A model generated the notes under the pieces. That model had not been told where the DNA came from. It searched no databases and saw nothing but the letters and a program-made list of their open reading frames with translations. DNA of 64,000 nt, from positions 3,232,501 through 3,296,500 of the forward strand of contig JAYKKI010000077.1 of NCBI GenBank assembly GCA_039881145.1, written 5' to 3'. Numbering within the stretch: position 1 is the stretch's first letter; each line of letters begins with the position of its first letter. Both the position numbers and the translations under genes were made by a program. Of this stretch, positions 1 to 11,102 are shown piece by piece. This DNA comes from Druceiella hillmani (Eukaryota; Arthropoda; Insecta; Lepidoptera; Hepialidae).

Positions 1-894
1 CGTAGCTCGCACGATCTCAGGCCTTATAAATTGCATCACCAATTTGTCCGCAATTTCATTTTAAGCACTAAAATCGTTCTCTCCACCTTCCCTTTACGCC
101 CTCCTGCCTACGTAGCACTCTTTCTTTATGTTCTTTTTTTCTGTTTTGTGGGACAATAATAGTCTTAAGAGAATGCTCTAAATTAATAATAAAAAAATAT
201 TGAGGTATTAAGTAAATTTATTTTTAACTATGATCATTGCTTCTGAGTTTTACATCCGCATGCTTATCTATCACCCCTTCAATTCTGCTCAAAATTTTAT
301 AGTGAAAATGTCTCAATTTCATATGTATAAAAATGTCCAGCTATGGGACTTTATTAATATTTTTATGTATTAATATGTTCGTATGTACATTTTTTACAGT
401 TTTCAACTGCTTTTCCTCAAATCTTCCACACTTTTTATCTACTCTTTAGCACCAAATCTTAAGGAGGGGTTGATCTATTTACTATACCATGATATATGGC
501 AAAGTTGCATGCATCCTTTTCACACAACTGCCTTATATGTAGAAAATAAATGACCTTTCAAAACTATGAATGAATCTATGAAAGCTTTAGATAGCGTTTA
601 AGATACAAATTCTGTAAGACTAAAATTCAGGATTACATGTTATACTTCATATACAATAAAAGTTTCCAAACAAGGAGAATTAGTAAAGCTACATGAAGAA
701 CTTCAAATAACAAGAGTTACACGGTTAATTTAAAAAGACTATAAATCAATAGAATTCTAGACAAATGTGTCCAAAAATTGGTATAAATAATGATATGATT
801 AAATAGAGGATAGACCTACAAATGATTGAAATACCACAAGGAGGTGGTTTAAAGATCCTACACATAGCTCAGAAAGTGATTAAATCATATTTTT
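1..894. other. AT-rich non-coding stretch
   Basis: No open frame or RNA gene recognised. Positions about 395-480 resemble 27545-27640 (shared CAACTG..TTTCC.TCAAAT and AAATCTTAAG blocks), so part of it is an old interspersed repeat. Confidence 0.4.
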
Positions 895-963
895 GAATTT
901 CTAGTATAAATAGAAGTGAATTTCTAGTATAAATAGAAGTGAATTTCTAGTATAAATAATGTG
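895..963. repeat. 23-bp direct repeat, three units
   Basis: GAATTTCTAGTATAAATAG plus AAGT-like ends is repeated three times head to tail (895-917, 918-940, 941-963), with the last unit diverging at its 3' end. Confidence 0.9.
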
Positions 964-2053
964 AATTCAACGGCCGTTGCTGAAGTACCTTCTTCTAAAG
1001 GTTTTTTTGTTTACAATTATAATGGACACAAGAAAATATAATAATAAATTGTGAGTAATTATTTTAATTTTCAGTAGCTACTCTAAACAGATAGTCTCAT
1101 GAAATGAAATTGTAGTTTTACCTTGGATGCTGCCAAATTGGCTATATCTTTGTATCCCTGATACAATTTATCAGCAACGGTGTATAAAATGTATGTGCAT
1201 AAGGCGGAAATAGTTCATTAAGTTACTCCAGGAAGTTTTCTGTGGTATCCACTAATGAATATCTAATGAGCGTGACGTTTATCACTCTAACATTTTTCAT
1301 TTAAAAAGGAACTGAACAAAATTTCTTTCAGTGAAAAAGAAAAACAATTATGACTCCGCCACCTCAGTAAAGCGGAAAAACATACAGTGCAATAAAATTT
1401 ATTTTGGTAGTTCAAGCTATTTCTTATTTTATTTTAATTTTATGACAGCCAGGTGTTGTTCTTTGACTCTCATTTGCTTTTATGAAATAAATAAAATCTA
1501 ATCTCATTTCCAATTTTTCATCCAGTACTCAGCACATTATACCAAGACACTTTCAAATCATAATTGATTCTAAATATTACCGCTGTGCAAATAAAAAGAA
1601 ATAATTTAATATTTCAATCGTAAATTAAATCCTTCCATAAATACTGGCTTTAAGCATGGCCTAAGATTATTTTACTCTTGAAAGGGCTTCATGCCCAAGC
1701 ATTAGTCAAATATACAATTCCTAATCATGTGGTTCATTCTACTTTTTCCGTTAAAAAAACCACTGTGCTGAAGAGTGTTGTATACAGGTATACAGAGCTT
1801 GTCACTTAAATGCACATCATTATAATGTGCAGGTATGTGTTCCTCAATTGGACTTGCATCTAAAAAATCTAAGTTAAAAAAATTATACAGATTTACAATG
1901 AAAGACCTTCTTTCTTTCATAATATATGATTAGTGATTCAAATAGATCTATGGGTGCTGATAATGATAAAAATGAAGAAAGAATCCATTACAACATTTTT
2001 TCGTTACATAAAGTAAAATTTTTTTTCTTGTCAATTTCATAGGATATTAAATT
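964..2053. other. AT-rich non-coding stretch
   Basis: Only short chance frames with no family resemblance. Nothing supportable as a gene or structured repeat was seen. Confidence 0.4.
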
Positions 2054-2385
2054 AATGACCTTTTTCGTTTCAAAAATCAACTGTGCTGAGCTAAAACTAA
2101 TGAACAATAATATGTTGTTAAAGACCATTTAAGTTAATTAAATTGATATTTATTGATTATTAAGCATGTTTATTAAGTAATGAGCATGTCAGCGGAATAC
2201 TTAACAATGAGCATATCAGCGGAATACTTAAAAATCAATGAACTTTTTCGTTTCAAAACTCAACTGTGCTGAGCTAAAACTAATGAACAATAATATGTTG
2301 TTAAAGACCATTTAATTAAATTGATTTTTATTGATTATTAAGCATGTTTATTAAGTAATGAGTATGTCAGCGGAATACTTAACAA
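2054..2385. repeat. 183-bp tandem duplication
   Basis: Copy one starts at 2054 (AATGACCTTTTTCG) and copy two at 2237 (AATGAACTTTTTCG). They share the ACTGTGCTGAGC and GTCAGCGGAATACTTAA blocks. Copy one carries an extra internal repeat of the CAGCGGAATACTTAA segment. Confidence 0.85.
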
Positions 2386-3699
2386 ATATAATTAAGAAAA
2401 CATGTTAGAAAACAAATATTTTGACCACATTCAGACATAAATTACATCATTTAACATTTTTATTTTTTAAGCATCACTTTTGCAAATTTAAGCTTCATAG
2501 TGACGTGCAATGTAATATTTACCCCTCCGCTAATTCTTCAACCGTGAGTTTTAAAAAATATTCTAAATAGATAGTATAAAAATTTTTAAAATATTCTAAA
2601 TAAATATTAAGCATTTCATTAGCACCTTCAGTTATTTAAGTTGATTGCACCAAAAATAAAAGATACCACAGACAACTACAGAAACTTATTTTATACTTGG
2701 TCTGACACATATTTGTTCAGTTTTTATATTTGTTAATATATTGTTTTATACTAAGAAAAATTAACTGCTTTTTTTGACAAGTGTAAACTAGGGTATTGAA
2801 TTATTTATGGGAATCATTTTAATTTTAGATATTCTATAAAAATATTTCTGTGCCTATAGTATTATATAAATATTTCTATACTCATACATAAATGTATTTC
2901 CTGGCAACTGTCCCTCAACAGGCCTTTTTTATGAACTGAATAAATTATAATTATGGTAAGTTTATTTAGTATATGTAATACTAGTTGGTAGCTTCGTAAT
3001 GTCAAAATTTACATTACACAAAATTATAACATAATTTGACTAATATCGATAAAAAATCATGTTTTGAGATTTTAAAAAAACTAATTTTGTCTGTAATGTG
3101 ATCGAAGTCTAAATTTATAATCATTTTTTTTCTGTTGACAAAATCGCTACATTAGTCAATTTTATTTCACTCACCCTTCAGGGTTTAAATAATTTTTAAT
3201 TCATTCTAGTTAGGAAAATTTCTCTCCGTGGATGTAGCAAAGTCCCATTTAAAAAACATCTTTAGCACCCATACTAATACTGTCTCCTTAGTGATGTCTC
3301 CGTTGTGCCCATATGTAGCTGAAATCATTTCTTTGCTTGGTCCACCTCTCTTTAAACTGATCATAGACATAATTTAATTTAACTACAGCTAATTTTAAAT
3401 AATTTTCATCCGCAGCAGCTTTCTATATGTGACAACAATTGAATTATTTAACATTACTGAGCTTCTTTTTGCAGAATCGTTTGCCTGAATTCTCAAAAAA
3501 TGTAAAAATACATAATGCAGAAATAAGAGGCTAGCTCGTGACTGAGTATTTAAATTTCCTTCAGAGTGAACACACATTTCTTGCAACATGTTCATTAATT
3601 GTCCACATATTCTCTTGCAACTTTAATGGGGTCATAATGAATACTCACCACTAACGAGTGTCTGATAATGTTTATATAGTTTTTTTCCACATTTTGTAA
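2386..3699. other. AT-rich non-coding stretch
   Basis: No gene, RNA or clear repeat recognised on either strand. Confidence 0.4.
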
Positions 3700-3772
3700 C
3701 AGGTCTAGATCGTGGTAAAGAATTTAAATAAAGTAGAAATAATACTACATCACGTAGTTTCATTTAGTTGAG
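3700..3772 (+). repeat. solo fragment of the Penelope-like element terminus
   Basis: From TCGTGGTAAAGAATTTAAAT onward, 3709-3770 matches the outer end of the Penelope terminal repeat (10425-10486), including AGTAGAAATAATACTAC and the CGTAG..TTCATTTA end. The hammerhead core upstream of it is decayed here. Confidence 0.75.
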
Positions 3773-4444
3773 AAAAATCTAAATATAATCTCTCTAAAGA
3801 ACCAAAACAAGCAAAAATATACTACACAAACATTAAAGTAGGAATTATTAAATAGAGCTTTAGAAATCATTTTACGGTTTTTTGCACTCCACTGTGAAAT
3901 CATAACTGTCATAACTTTGACTCTACTATATTTCAATCCTTTGATTTCTGGCTTGGATGTTGATCTCAGACATATCAATTATGATTTAGCCTAAACCTCA
4001 ATGATATCTCCTATGATAAGTTCACACCAAAGGAGACAACATTATTTCACTAATTTTTTGAATGCGGCTGCTATCTGGAGTACTATCAAGTATTATTCTA
4101 AAATATTTCGATTTTTGTGTGTTTTCTATACATACAAGAATTTAAATCGCTCCCGAGGTATGAAAATCAAATTGATTTCCAAAAAATGTAATAAATAACT
4201 TATAAACAATTAAAATGTAAGCCATTTGAAATACCGATTTCACCGAAAATATTTACTGTAAGAGAATTTCAAATCATGATTGCTAGACATCATCTTAGTG
4301 AAAGCATAACTAAAACGTAAACTCCAAATAAAAGCAAAGATGTAATAACATTTTTAACTAATGAGTATTCTGTACTCTTGTGATTTGCATGTGCAGCCAA
4401 AGTCAAAATACTCATGCCCCCATACACTTATGTATGCGTTTGTG
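3773..4444. other. AT-rich non-coding stretch
   Basis: No supported feature. The short frames have random composition. Confidence 0.35.
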
Positions 4445-4621
4445 AAAGAAATCCCTAAATTTTAAGCTGTAGTTGAATGAAAACGGTGATTTTGCACTCG
4501 TATGGGTTATGGTCACTTTGTACACTTTATTCTAATATAAAGAAATCCCTAATTTAAAGCTGTAGTTGAATGAGGACAGTGATTTTGCACTCGTATGGGT
4601 TATGGTCACTTTGTACACTTC
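4445..4621. repeat. 94-bp tandem duplication
   Basis: AAAGAAATCCCTAAA starts at 4445 and again at 4539. Both copies contain AAGCTGTAGTTGAATGA and GCACTCGTATGGGTTATGG with few differences, so the duplication is fairly young. Confidence 0.9.
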
Positions 4622-5990
4622 ATTTGAATAATTTTTTAAAATGTTAGCCCATAATATGTCACTAATTAACCATAAAGCCTAATAAAAAAATGTATTTCTG
4701 CTGAACAACTGAACCAATTTCAATGAAATAAGGATGTTATATATGTAACTGAGACACAATTACGAAAGAATTAACAAGGCTAAATTATTATAAATTAATA
4801 ATTGCTTACAGAATGATAGAGAAATGGAAAAAAAACTAAATGTATTCTTCATTACTCTTACTACAAAACATTCCTTAAATTATTTTATTGTATTAGTTAT
4901 TTTTTTCAAAACTCCATACCCAACTTATAGATTTACCCAAAGCATGTAGAAGAACATATGACAAATGGTTATGAAACAATAACCAATAAAACATACACCA
5001 CAGAACAATTCAATAAAATTCAAATACAATTACACAGTAATTTAAATAAATATTGTCTAGCAATCAGACGTAAACTACTAAGCAACTCCATGACCCTATT
5101 TCTGAAGAGGTCATCAAAGCAGAAAGAAATATCTAGATCGGGTGCATCCTGCAACACTGTATTGAACAATAAGAGTGCACGAATCTAATCATTTACTTCA
5201 CAACGAAAGGTTTTGTTGCCCTTCAAATAACTTTCCAACATTTTGCTTTAATATTGTTTTGCTCTTAGTTTAAAGATATTTATTATTTTTTGTCAATAGC
5301 TTCATTAACTATTAATACAACTTCAAGAGTTTCTCATTTTTTTACCAATTATACAAGTATTCAGAGGAAGACTAATACTGTAATGTTTTTTGATTTAGTT
5401 CCCACTAAGGAAAACCAGAAAGACATTTATTTTTCATATTTCACTTCAATGCAACCAGGGAACAAAAGTAATATAGCTTATTTTCCTATGATTAATATTT
5501 CATCTAGTATTGAACTAAACAACTAAATATTCAATTTGATTATTTTTTTCTCTATAAGAATCATTCAGCTTTTTTAATAAAGAAAAGAAAGTTCGGAAAC
5601 ATTCACTGTTATTCACCATATATTCCAATATTCCACCATGAGCGAACAATAACAAAATAAATTCAAATGTGACAGAACGTATCACAAATATCCTGCATTA
5701 AAGGCAGAACATGCAGACCTGATAGAAAAACCTAGATCATTCCGACCTAATAGATAAATCTGATCAGCCAACCGTCACTGCATGTAGACGAACCAACAAC
5801 CAACTGGACATTTTTAGAATAGTCTTCATTCCTTTATATGCAGTGTTCATTGTACTATCGCCATTATTATAATTGTTTTGATTTTATCCTTGTTTGATAC
5901 TAGTTCTGCTTCCGCATATTTTAAATTTAAAATTGAACCTACTCTGCAAATATCAGTATTAAATTTTTAGGAAAAAGGACAAATATGAAG
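4622..5990. other. AT-rich non-coding stretch
   Basis: Two frames of about 76-78 codons occur, but they have AT-driven composition and no recognisable motif. Nothing supported. Confidence 0.35.
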
Positions 5991-7745
5991 TTAACCATGA
6001 CAGCAACAGGAAATAGCGAAACTACTACAATTGGCTAGTTTGCGAAGATTATTTAGAAGATGCACAAGTTTGCGTTCTGTTTGGAAATGGCTTTGATGAT
6101 CAAAATCAACAACAACTTGGGTCTTTTGTAGAAACCATTCACGAATTGGAAGCATAAACAAGGAGGTATTTTTTATTAAACAAACTGAAGAGTAATATTT
6201 TGTGATATCAGGAAAAATAAAATATATTATTCAAGCAATCAGCACAGGTAATAGAAAAATAGTTGTAGCAAATCGAAAAAACGTTACTCCTATAATAGAA
6301 ATGGTTATTCTGTGCAGCCATCAAGAAATCTCCTTTCCTCCACCAAAAAAAAATGCCTACAAAAGTGGCGCATCAGAATCTTTCTACAATAATGATAATT
6401 CCATAACTCTTCTTCAGTGGCCAGCCCATTCTGGCGATGAAGCCCTTATAAAAGCCATTTTTGCTAACTTTGCATAATAGAACCTGTTTTATTTTTAAAA
6501 GAAAGATTGTTTTTTATTAAATACTATTTATTTTTAATACCTTTTGTTTACATGTCTCTTTGTTCATTCTTCTGAAAGAGAGCCTCTACACCCCATCGTT
6601 GCATAGACAACACATACATTTATTATATAGACAATCGATTCTCATATAAAATGTACACATCTCCTTCTGTTCGAAATAAAATTGTTGAATTATGTGGTAA
6701 CTCATGAAATCTCAAAAAATTTAATCATGAGAATAAAAAATGCATGGTCAGGGTATTTCCCAGTTTTAGTAGATGAAACACAATATGTATCAAAAAAATA
6801 ACAACTGACTTTGTGTGTATTTTATATAGACAGCATTTGCAAAAAATAAATTGTATATGAGGTCTTTATTAAGTTTGTTTATGTAGAAGACTTATCAGCC
6901 ACCATAATTCCTTATTTCTCATGGCAAAGATAATGAGACGATTGTTGATGACCACAACCGTGTTGTAATAATAAGCGGCACCTAAAATGTTTGCACACTC
7001 TGATAAGTGATGAGTAACCTGAGGTACACTTCATAATTTGTGCCGCAAAAACTTTTAATTTATTTTTTGCGTGTTCATCATAAGCCATTCCAAAACCATT
7101 GTATACCATGGAAAATGGAACTAGAGCATAACAAGCATTTCAGTATAGATAAAGCTTAGAAAACTTGCAATTTCTTATTTCTTTACTGATTATGAATAAA
7201 AACATTTAGTTACACATTAAGCCTTTAATGTGGCCCTGCAGACGATTGCATCACACATTTACATCACACCCCAGAAGCCCTGAAGACTATTAGGATTGAA
7301 GCTAGCATTTTATAGTATTATATAGGAAATGAAAACTTATTGAGTACTATGGAAATTATGGCGTCTCGCCTAATTTCAAAATAAACTAATAGAAGTAATT
7401 TTGTAGCCACTATGCTGGAACAGCATTACAAAAGAACATCTGAAACTCTGAAAACAGATTATATTTGGGGACATGAAAATGGGTGACAGCTACATCTGTT
7501 ATAGATGTTTTGAAAGCTTATGACGAATACAAAGAATTTTTCTTTCCAAATATTAAGAAATTACTTATATAATTTTTGTTGTGGTAGCATCAGCAAAGCC
7601 TAAACAAAATTTATCATCTTTAAAACAAATTGAGACATATCTAAGGAAGAGAAGAGACCTGTGGGGACTAAGACCTAAACTCCTAGTTCACAGGAACATC
7701 ATCACTTCTTCAACGGAAAGAATTGATAAACTAGCTTCTCACTGG
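5991..7745 (+). pseudogene. decayed hAT transposase, ZMYM1/DUF4371 type
   Basis: Pieces in plus-strand frames occur in the order expected for ZMYM1-like hAT transposases. A TTF-type zinc-finger remnant at about 6030-6160 reads EDAQVCVLFGNGF and QLGSFVETIHELEA, like the family's CxxC-VLF and KLGKLVT blocks. An open stretch at 6202-6477 contains NRKNVTPIIEMVILCSHQEI, like the family's IIETVILCGRQEIALRGH. At about 7500-7745 a C-terminal dimerisation-like remnant shows SSLKQIETYLRKRRD and TERIDKLASHW. Stops and frameshifts separate the pieces. TIRs and target duplication were not found. Assigned from family patterns; moderate certainty. Confidence 0.6.
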
Positions 7746-8089
7746 TGATAACTCAATTTGCTTGTATCTTTTTTAATTAAATTTATTCTTTAATTTTCTT
7801 TTCAAACCATATTCTATCACTACATAGCCGTGTTTGAATTATGTATACTATAAAAACAATTTCTATATTGTATTATAGGTATCGGATAGAGAGGGAATAA
7901 GATAACTTAACTAATCAGTTGTTTAGTCACTAAACTTACCCTATATTACCTTATAAACACTAACGTCAATTTAATCATTTGCTTAAACTGTAACTTTTGT
8001 AACTTAGTAATAGTTATATTCTATAAAGGTAACTTCATGTAAAATATTGAATATATATGGTGTTAAATTGATAGAAATTCATTAATCAC

Positions 8090-8454
8090 AATTAAATGAA
8101 ACTATGTGATGTAGTATTATTTCTATTTTATTTAAATTCTTTACCACAGCCTAGGTTTCATTGTATTACAACATCTTCAGGTGGGCAATTAGCAAAGATT
8201 AACTCTTAGAAACTTCCAACAGCATTTAAATATTACACAAAACAATAACCAAAGCGGGGTTTGTGCGAGTTTTCCCACTGCTTATGCTAGTGAGTTTATT
8301 GTTGGGGAGCAGTGTAGCTTTTATTATATTTTCGAAAGTTATGCAATATGCAATTATTTTAGTGGAGGTAATAAATTAAATTGATGTAATTCTATGAGGT
8401 TAGACAATGCAAATGTTCCGGTGTATGTAATGAAATTAAATGGATATTATTGGT
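8090..8454 (-). repeat. left inverted terminal repeat of the Penelope-like element
   Basis: Reverse complement of 10137-10488 with roughly 80-85% identity by eye. Shared blocks include TGTAGTATTATTTCTA, CATCTTCAGGTGGGC, GGGGTTTGTGCG, TTATATTTTCGAAAGTTAT and GCAAATGTTCCGGTG. Confidence 0.85.
8143..8186 (-). ncRNA. degenerate hammerhead motif in the left Penelope terminus
   Basis: The minus strand has CCAC-CTGAAGA, stem II GTTGT/ACAAT and GAAACCTAGG, but the cleavage site reads GGCT|GTGG instead of GGTC|GTGG, and the pair closing stem II is G-T. Likely impaired or inactive. Confidence 0.6.
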
Positions 8455-8639
8455 AGGATCACCACAATACTTGTAGACAACATAAAACAAATAATCAAAA
8501 CTTATAATATCACATTTCACTAATGAATTCGCTAAATGTAAAGTTATAGAAATGAACCCTAGATCCCCAATACTCTAGAACCTAAAACTCATAAACAAAA
8601 TATATCCATACAACCCGTAGTATCATACATGAATGCAGG

Positions 8640-9540
8640 AAAAAAAATTAGCCATTCACCTTAATAAAATCTTTCGAAATAAAACCCGATTTGCACCTAA
8701 ATATACCATTACTTCATCAAACTCCCATTGTCTCTATAATATAATCCAAAATATACACATAACACTCAATTGTAAGTTAGTATCACTCAACATAAAGTTA
8801 ATATAAGTTCACCTTATTATCTAATATACCATTAAAAGAATGCCTGAATATTATTTCAGATATATTAGAAAAGAAATGTTTAAACCCCACTAAAGTATCG
8901 AAAATTATAGACCTGTTTAAATATTTATACATAGACCAAAATTATTTCTCATTCGATAATAAATTTTTTTGCAATGGCTCCCACCTCAGTCCTCCGTTAG
9001 GCTAGTTATTTATGAACAACCTAGAAACCAGCCTTTTAAACAATAAATTAGCAACCAATGTAGTATACTATTATAGATATGTAGACAATTTTCTTATCTG
9101 CTGGAAAGGTACACAGCGATAATTAGACCAGTTTATCAACTTTGCCGACTCCCTACACAACAATATAAAATTCACTGTGGAAGTTCATAAATTTAGTATA
9201 TTTAGAATAGAGACATTTGCTGACTATAATTAATAGTCATTCACAACACCCTTGGTCCTATAAGTTAGCAGCCTTCCATTCGATGATTCACAGAGCGTTA
9301 ACCATCCCACTACGAAAAACTAATTTATGTAAAGAAATAAAAACTATAAAACAAATCACAGTAAATAATAATTATAACCCATCAGTTGTTACAAAACTGT
9401 AAAAGAATAAATTACGAAAAATATTAATCCAAGAAATATATCCAGTCGTACCAAATAATAATAAAATTTAAGGTAAATAATCGGTAATGTATCAATTAAA
9501 CTAGGAAAACTCTTAACTAATAATAAAAATATAAATGAAA
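8640..9540 (+). pseudogene. Penelope reverse transcriptase remnant
   Basis: Broken frames show the palm motifs in order: NKFFCNGSHLSPPLG followed by LFMNNLETSLL; then YYRYVDNFLICWKGTQR, where YVDN replaces the catalytic YVDD; then FINFADSLHNNIKFTVEV. At 9217-9402 an open piece has SYKLAAFHSMIHRALTIPL and TVNNNYNPSVVTKL, typical of the thumb and linker before the GIY-YIG domain. Several stops and frameshifts interrupt it. The loss of the second catalytic Asp indicates an inactive copy. Confidence 0.8.
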
Positions 9541-9569
9541 CCACATGTGCCTATAGTACTTTAAATAAC

Positions 9570-9947
9570 TTGGGTAAAACCCTTATTAATAATAAAGAAA
9601 AAATAGATAAACATAAAAAGAGTGGTGTCTATAAACTTAAATGTAACGACTGTAATAGTGTATACATAGGTCAAACAGGAAGAGATTTTAATACAAGATA
9701 TAAAGAACACATTGCCAGCTGGCGAAATCATAAACCAGACACATCTCACTTTACTAAATATCTCAATGAAAATAACTATCACCCCCATACTGATAATGCC
9801 CCCTATATATTACAAATAAATATAAAAGGTAATAAACTTAATATCCTAGAAACATTAGAAATAAACAGACATAAAAGAGACACCAACGTTAATATATTAA
9901 ATCAACAACTCAACACAATATCATCAACCATACTTAATATCTTCTAG
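9570..9947 (+). CDS. Penelope-like GIY-YIG endonuclease domain (open 125-codon remnant)
   Basis: The frame contains SGVYKLKCNDCNSVYIGQTG with R and EH downstream (GRDFNTRYKEH), the GIY-YIG nuclease signature with the short CxxC-like insert of Penelope elements. In intact elements it is the C-terminal domain after the reverse transcriptase and nicks the target DNA. The same frame continues upstream of the Met at 9570, so that Met is probably internal rather than a true start. It is not preceded by an intact transcriptase, so it is not expected to be functional alone. Confidence 0.85.
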   Translation: MGKTLINNKEKIDKHKKSGVYKLKCNDCNSVYIGQTGRDFNTRYKEHIASWRNHKPDTSHFTKYLNENNYHPHTDNAPYILQINIKGNKLNILETLEINRHKRDTNVNILNQQLNTISSTILNIF

Positions 9948-10136
9948 ACATAATATAGCTAGACTACATTGATACTGCATTACACTTCAGATTGTTTCAG
10001 CCTGGCTACACGTCTAAGGAGACACATCACAAAAAAAAACAAAAAATGGGAGATATGTATAATTATTTGTATAACCTTGTTTCAACCATCAGATAACCTT
10101 GCTATTGTACAAATATATTACTGAGAATAATATCCA

Positions 10137-10488
10137 TTTAATTTTATTACATGCACCGGAACATTTGCATTGCATAACCTTATAGAATAACATCAGTTTA
10201 ATTGACTACCCTCACTAAAATACTTTTATATTGTATAACTTTCGAAAATATAATAAAAACTACACCGCTCCCCTATAATAAACTTACTAACGTAAGCAGT
10301 GGGAAAACCCGCACAAACCCCGCTTCTGCTATAGTATTATGTAATATTTAAATGCTGTTGGAACTTTCTAACAGTTAATCTTTTTTTGCCCACCTGAAGA
10401 TGTTGTAATACAACGAAACCTAGGTCGTGGTAAAGAATTTAAATAAAGTAGAAATAATACTACAACACGTAGCTTCATTTAATTTTGA
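10137..10488 (+). repeat. right inverted terminal repeat of the Penelope-like element
   Basis: Inverted partner of 8090-8454. It carries the better preserved hammerhead motif near its outer end and finishes in AATACTACAACACGTAG..TTCATTTAATT. Confidence 0.85.
10388..10434 (+). ncRNA. predicted minimal type I hammerhead ribozyme
   Basis: Core in order: CCAC (10390-10393) pairs with GTGG (10427-10430) as stem I. CTGAAGA (10394-10400) fits CUGANGA. GTTGT (10402-10406) pairs with ACAAC (10410-10414) as stem II with loop AAT. GAAA is at 10415-10418. ACC (10418-10420) pairs with GGT (10423-10425) as a 3-bp stem III with a two-base loop. C10426 is the predicted cleavage residue in GUC. One unpaired U (10401) sits between the core and stem II. 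Hammerheads with very short stem III are known from Penelope-like elements. In the element this processes the transcript at the terminal repeat (inference from family). Confidence 0.75.
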
Positions 10489-11102
10489 ATTAGTGTAAAA
10501 TAGATTAGTTGATAGAATTGCTTGATGAACAAGAGTATGGTATAGATAACGTGACCATACTTTTTGTTTTGAATAGGATTGTCCCTTTTTTGCTACTCCA
10601 ACTCGATGTCCCATACAAAGAGATGTAGAATTTTCTCATTTACAGTTAATCTCGACAAACAGTTCCTAGCTCAGTAATATAAGATTATTATTCATTATAA
10701 TATAATTTAAAAAAATATAATAAATTCAATAATTAATAAATTTTCACTTAGTAATCTTCATTATATCATATAAAATAAAAATATAAAATCTGTAGATTGA
10801 AAATTGTGTATCTTAAAAAAAATATTTTTCCATAAGCACAGAAAATCTGCGAGCTTAAGGTAATGTGAATATTTGTTCTTTGCGTTTTGGCCGCAGTGGG
10901 CTACTACTCATAGCATCAAACTATCGAGTCATGCCCTCCGCCCACGTGCTTCCTCGCCTTCACTATCATTCACTTGTACGCCAATGGAATTTTCCATTGT
11001 TTCTAGCTACAATATTCGTTACTTTTTAGCATTGTGGTCTGTTTAGGTCAATAAGTAGTGACTTGTAGAGTAGTGAGTGTTTTGGGGAGTGTTTTAATAA
11101 TA

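Larger units (their letters stand above)
8088..10490 (+). mobile_element. Penelope-like retroelement with inverted terminal repeats
   Basis: The element is bounded by about 360 bp inverted repeats (left about 8090-8454, right about 10137-10488). It encodes, in order, a broken reverse transcriptase and a GIY-YIG endonuclease, the two domains typical of Penelope-like elements. Terminal repeats in inverted orientation are a known arrangement of this class. The repeats carry hammerhead-ribozyme sequence. Partial termini of the same family occur at 3.7 kb and 27.4 kb. Confidence 0.85.

Noticed and set aside
6912..7109. 65-codon minus-strand frame
   Set aside because: Lies within the decayed hAT region, shows no clear motif, and could be an antisense shadow or fragment of another element.
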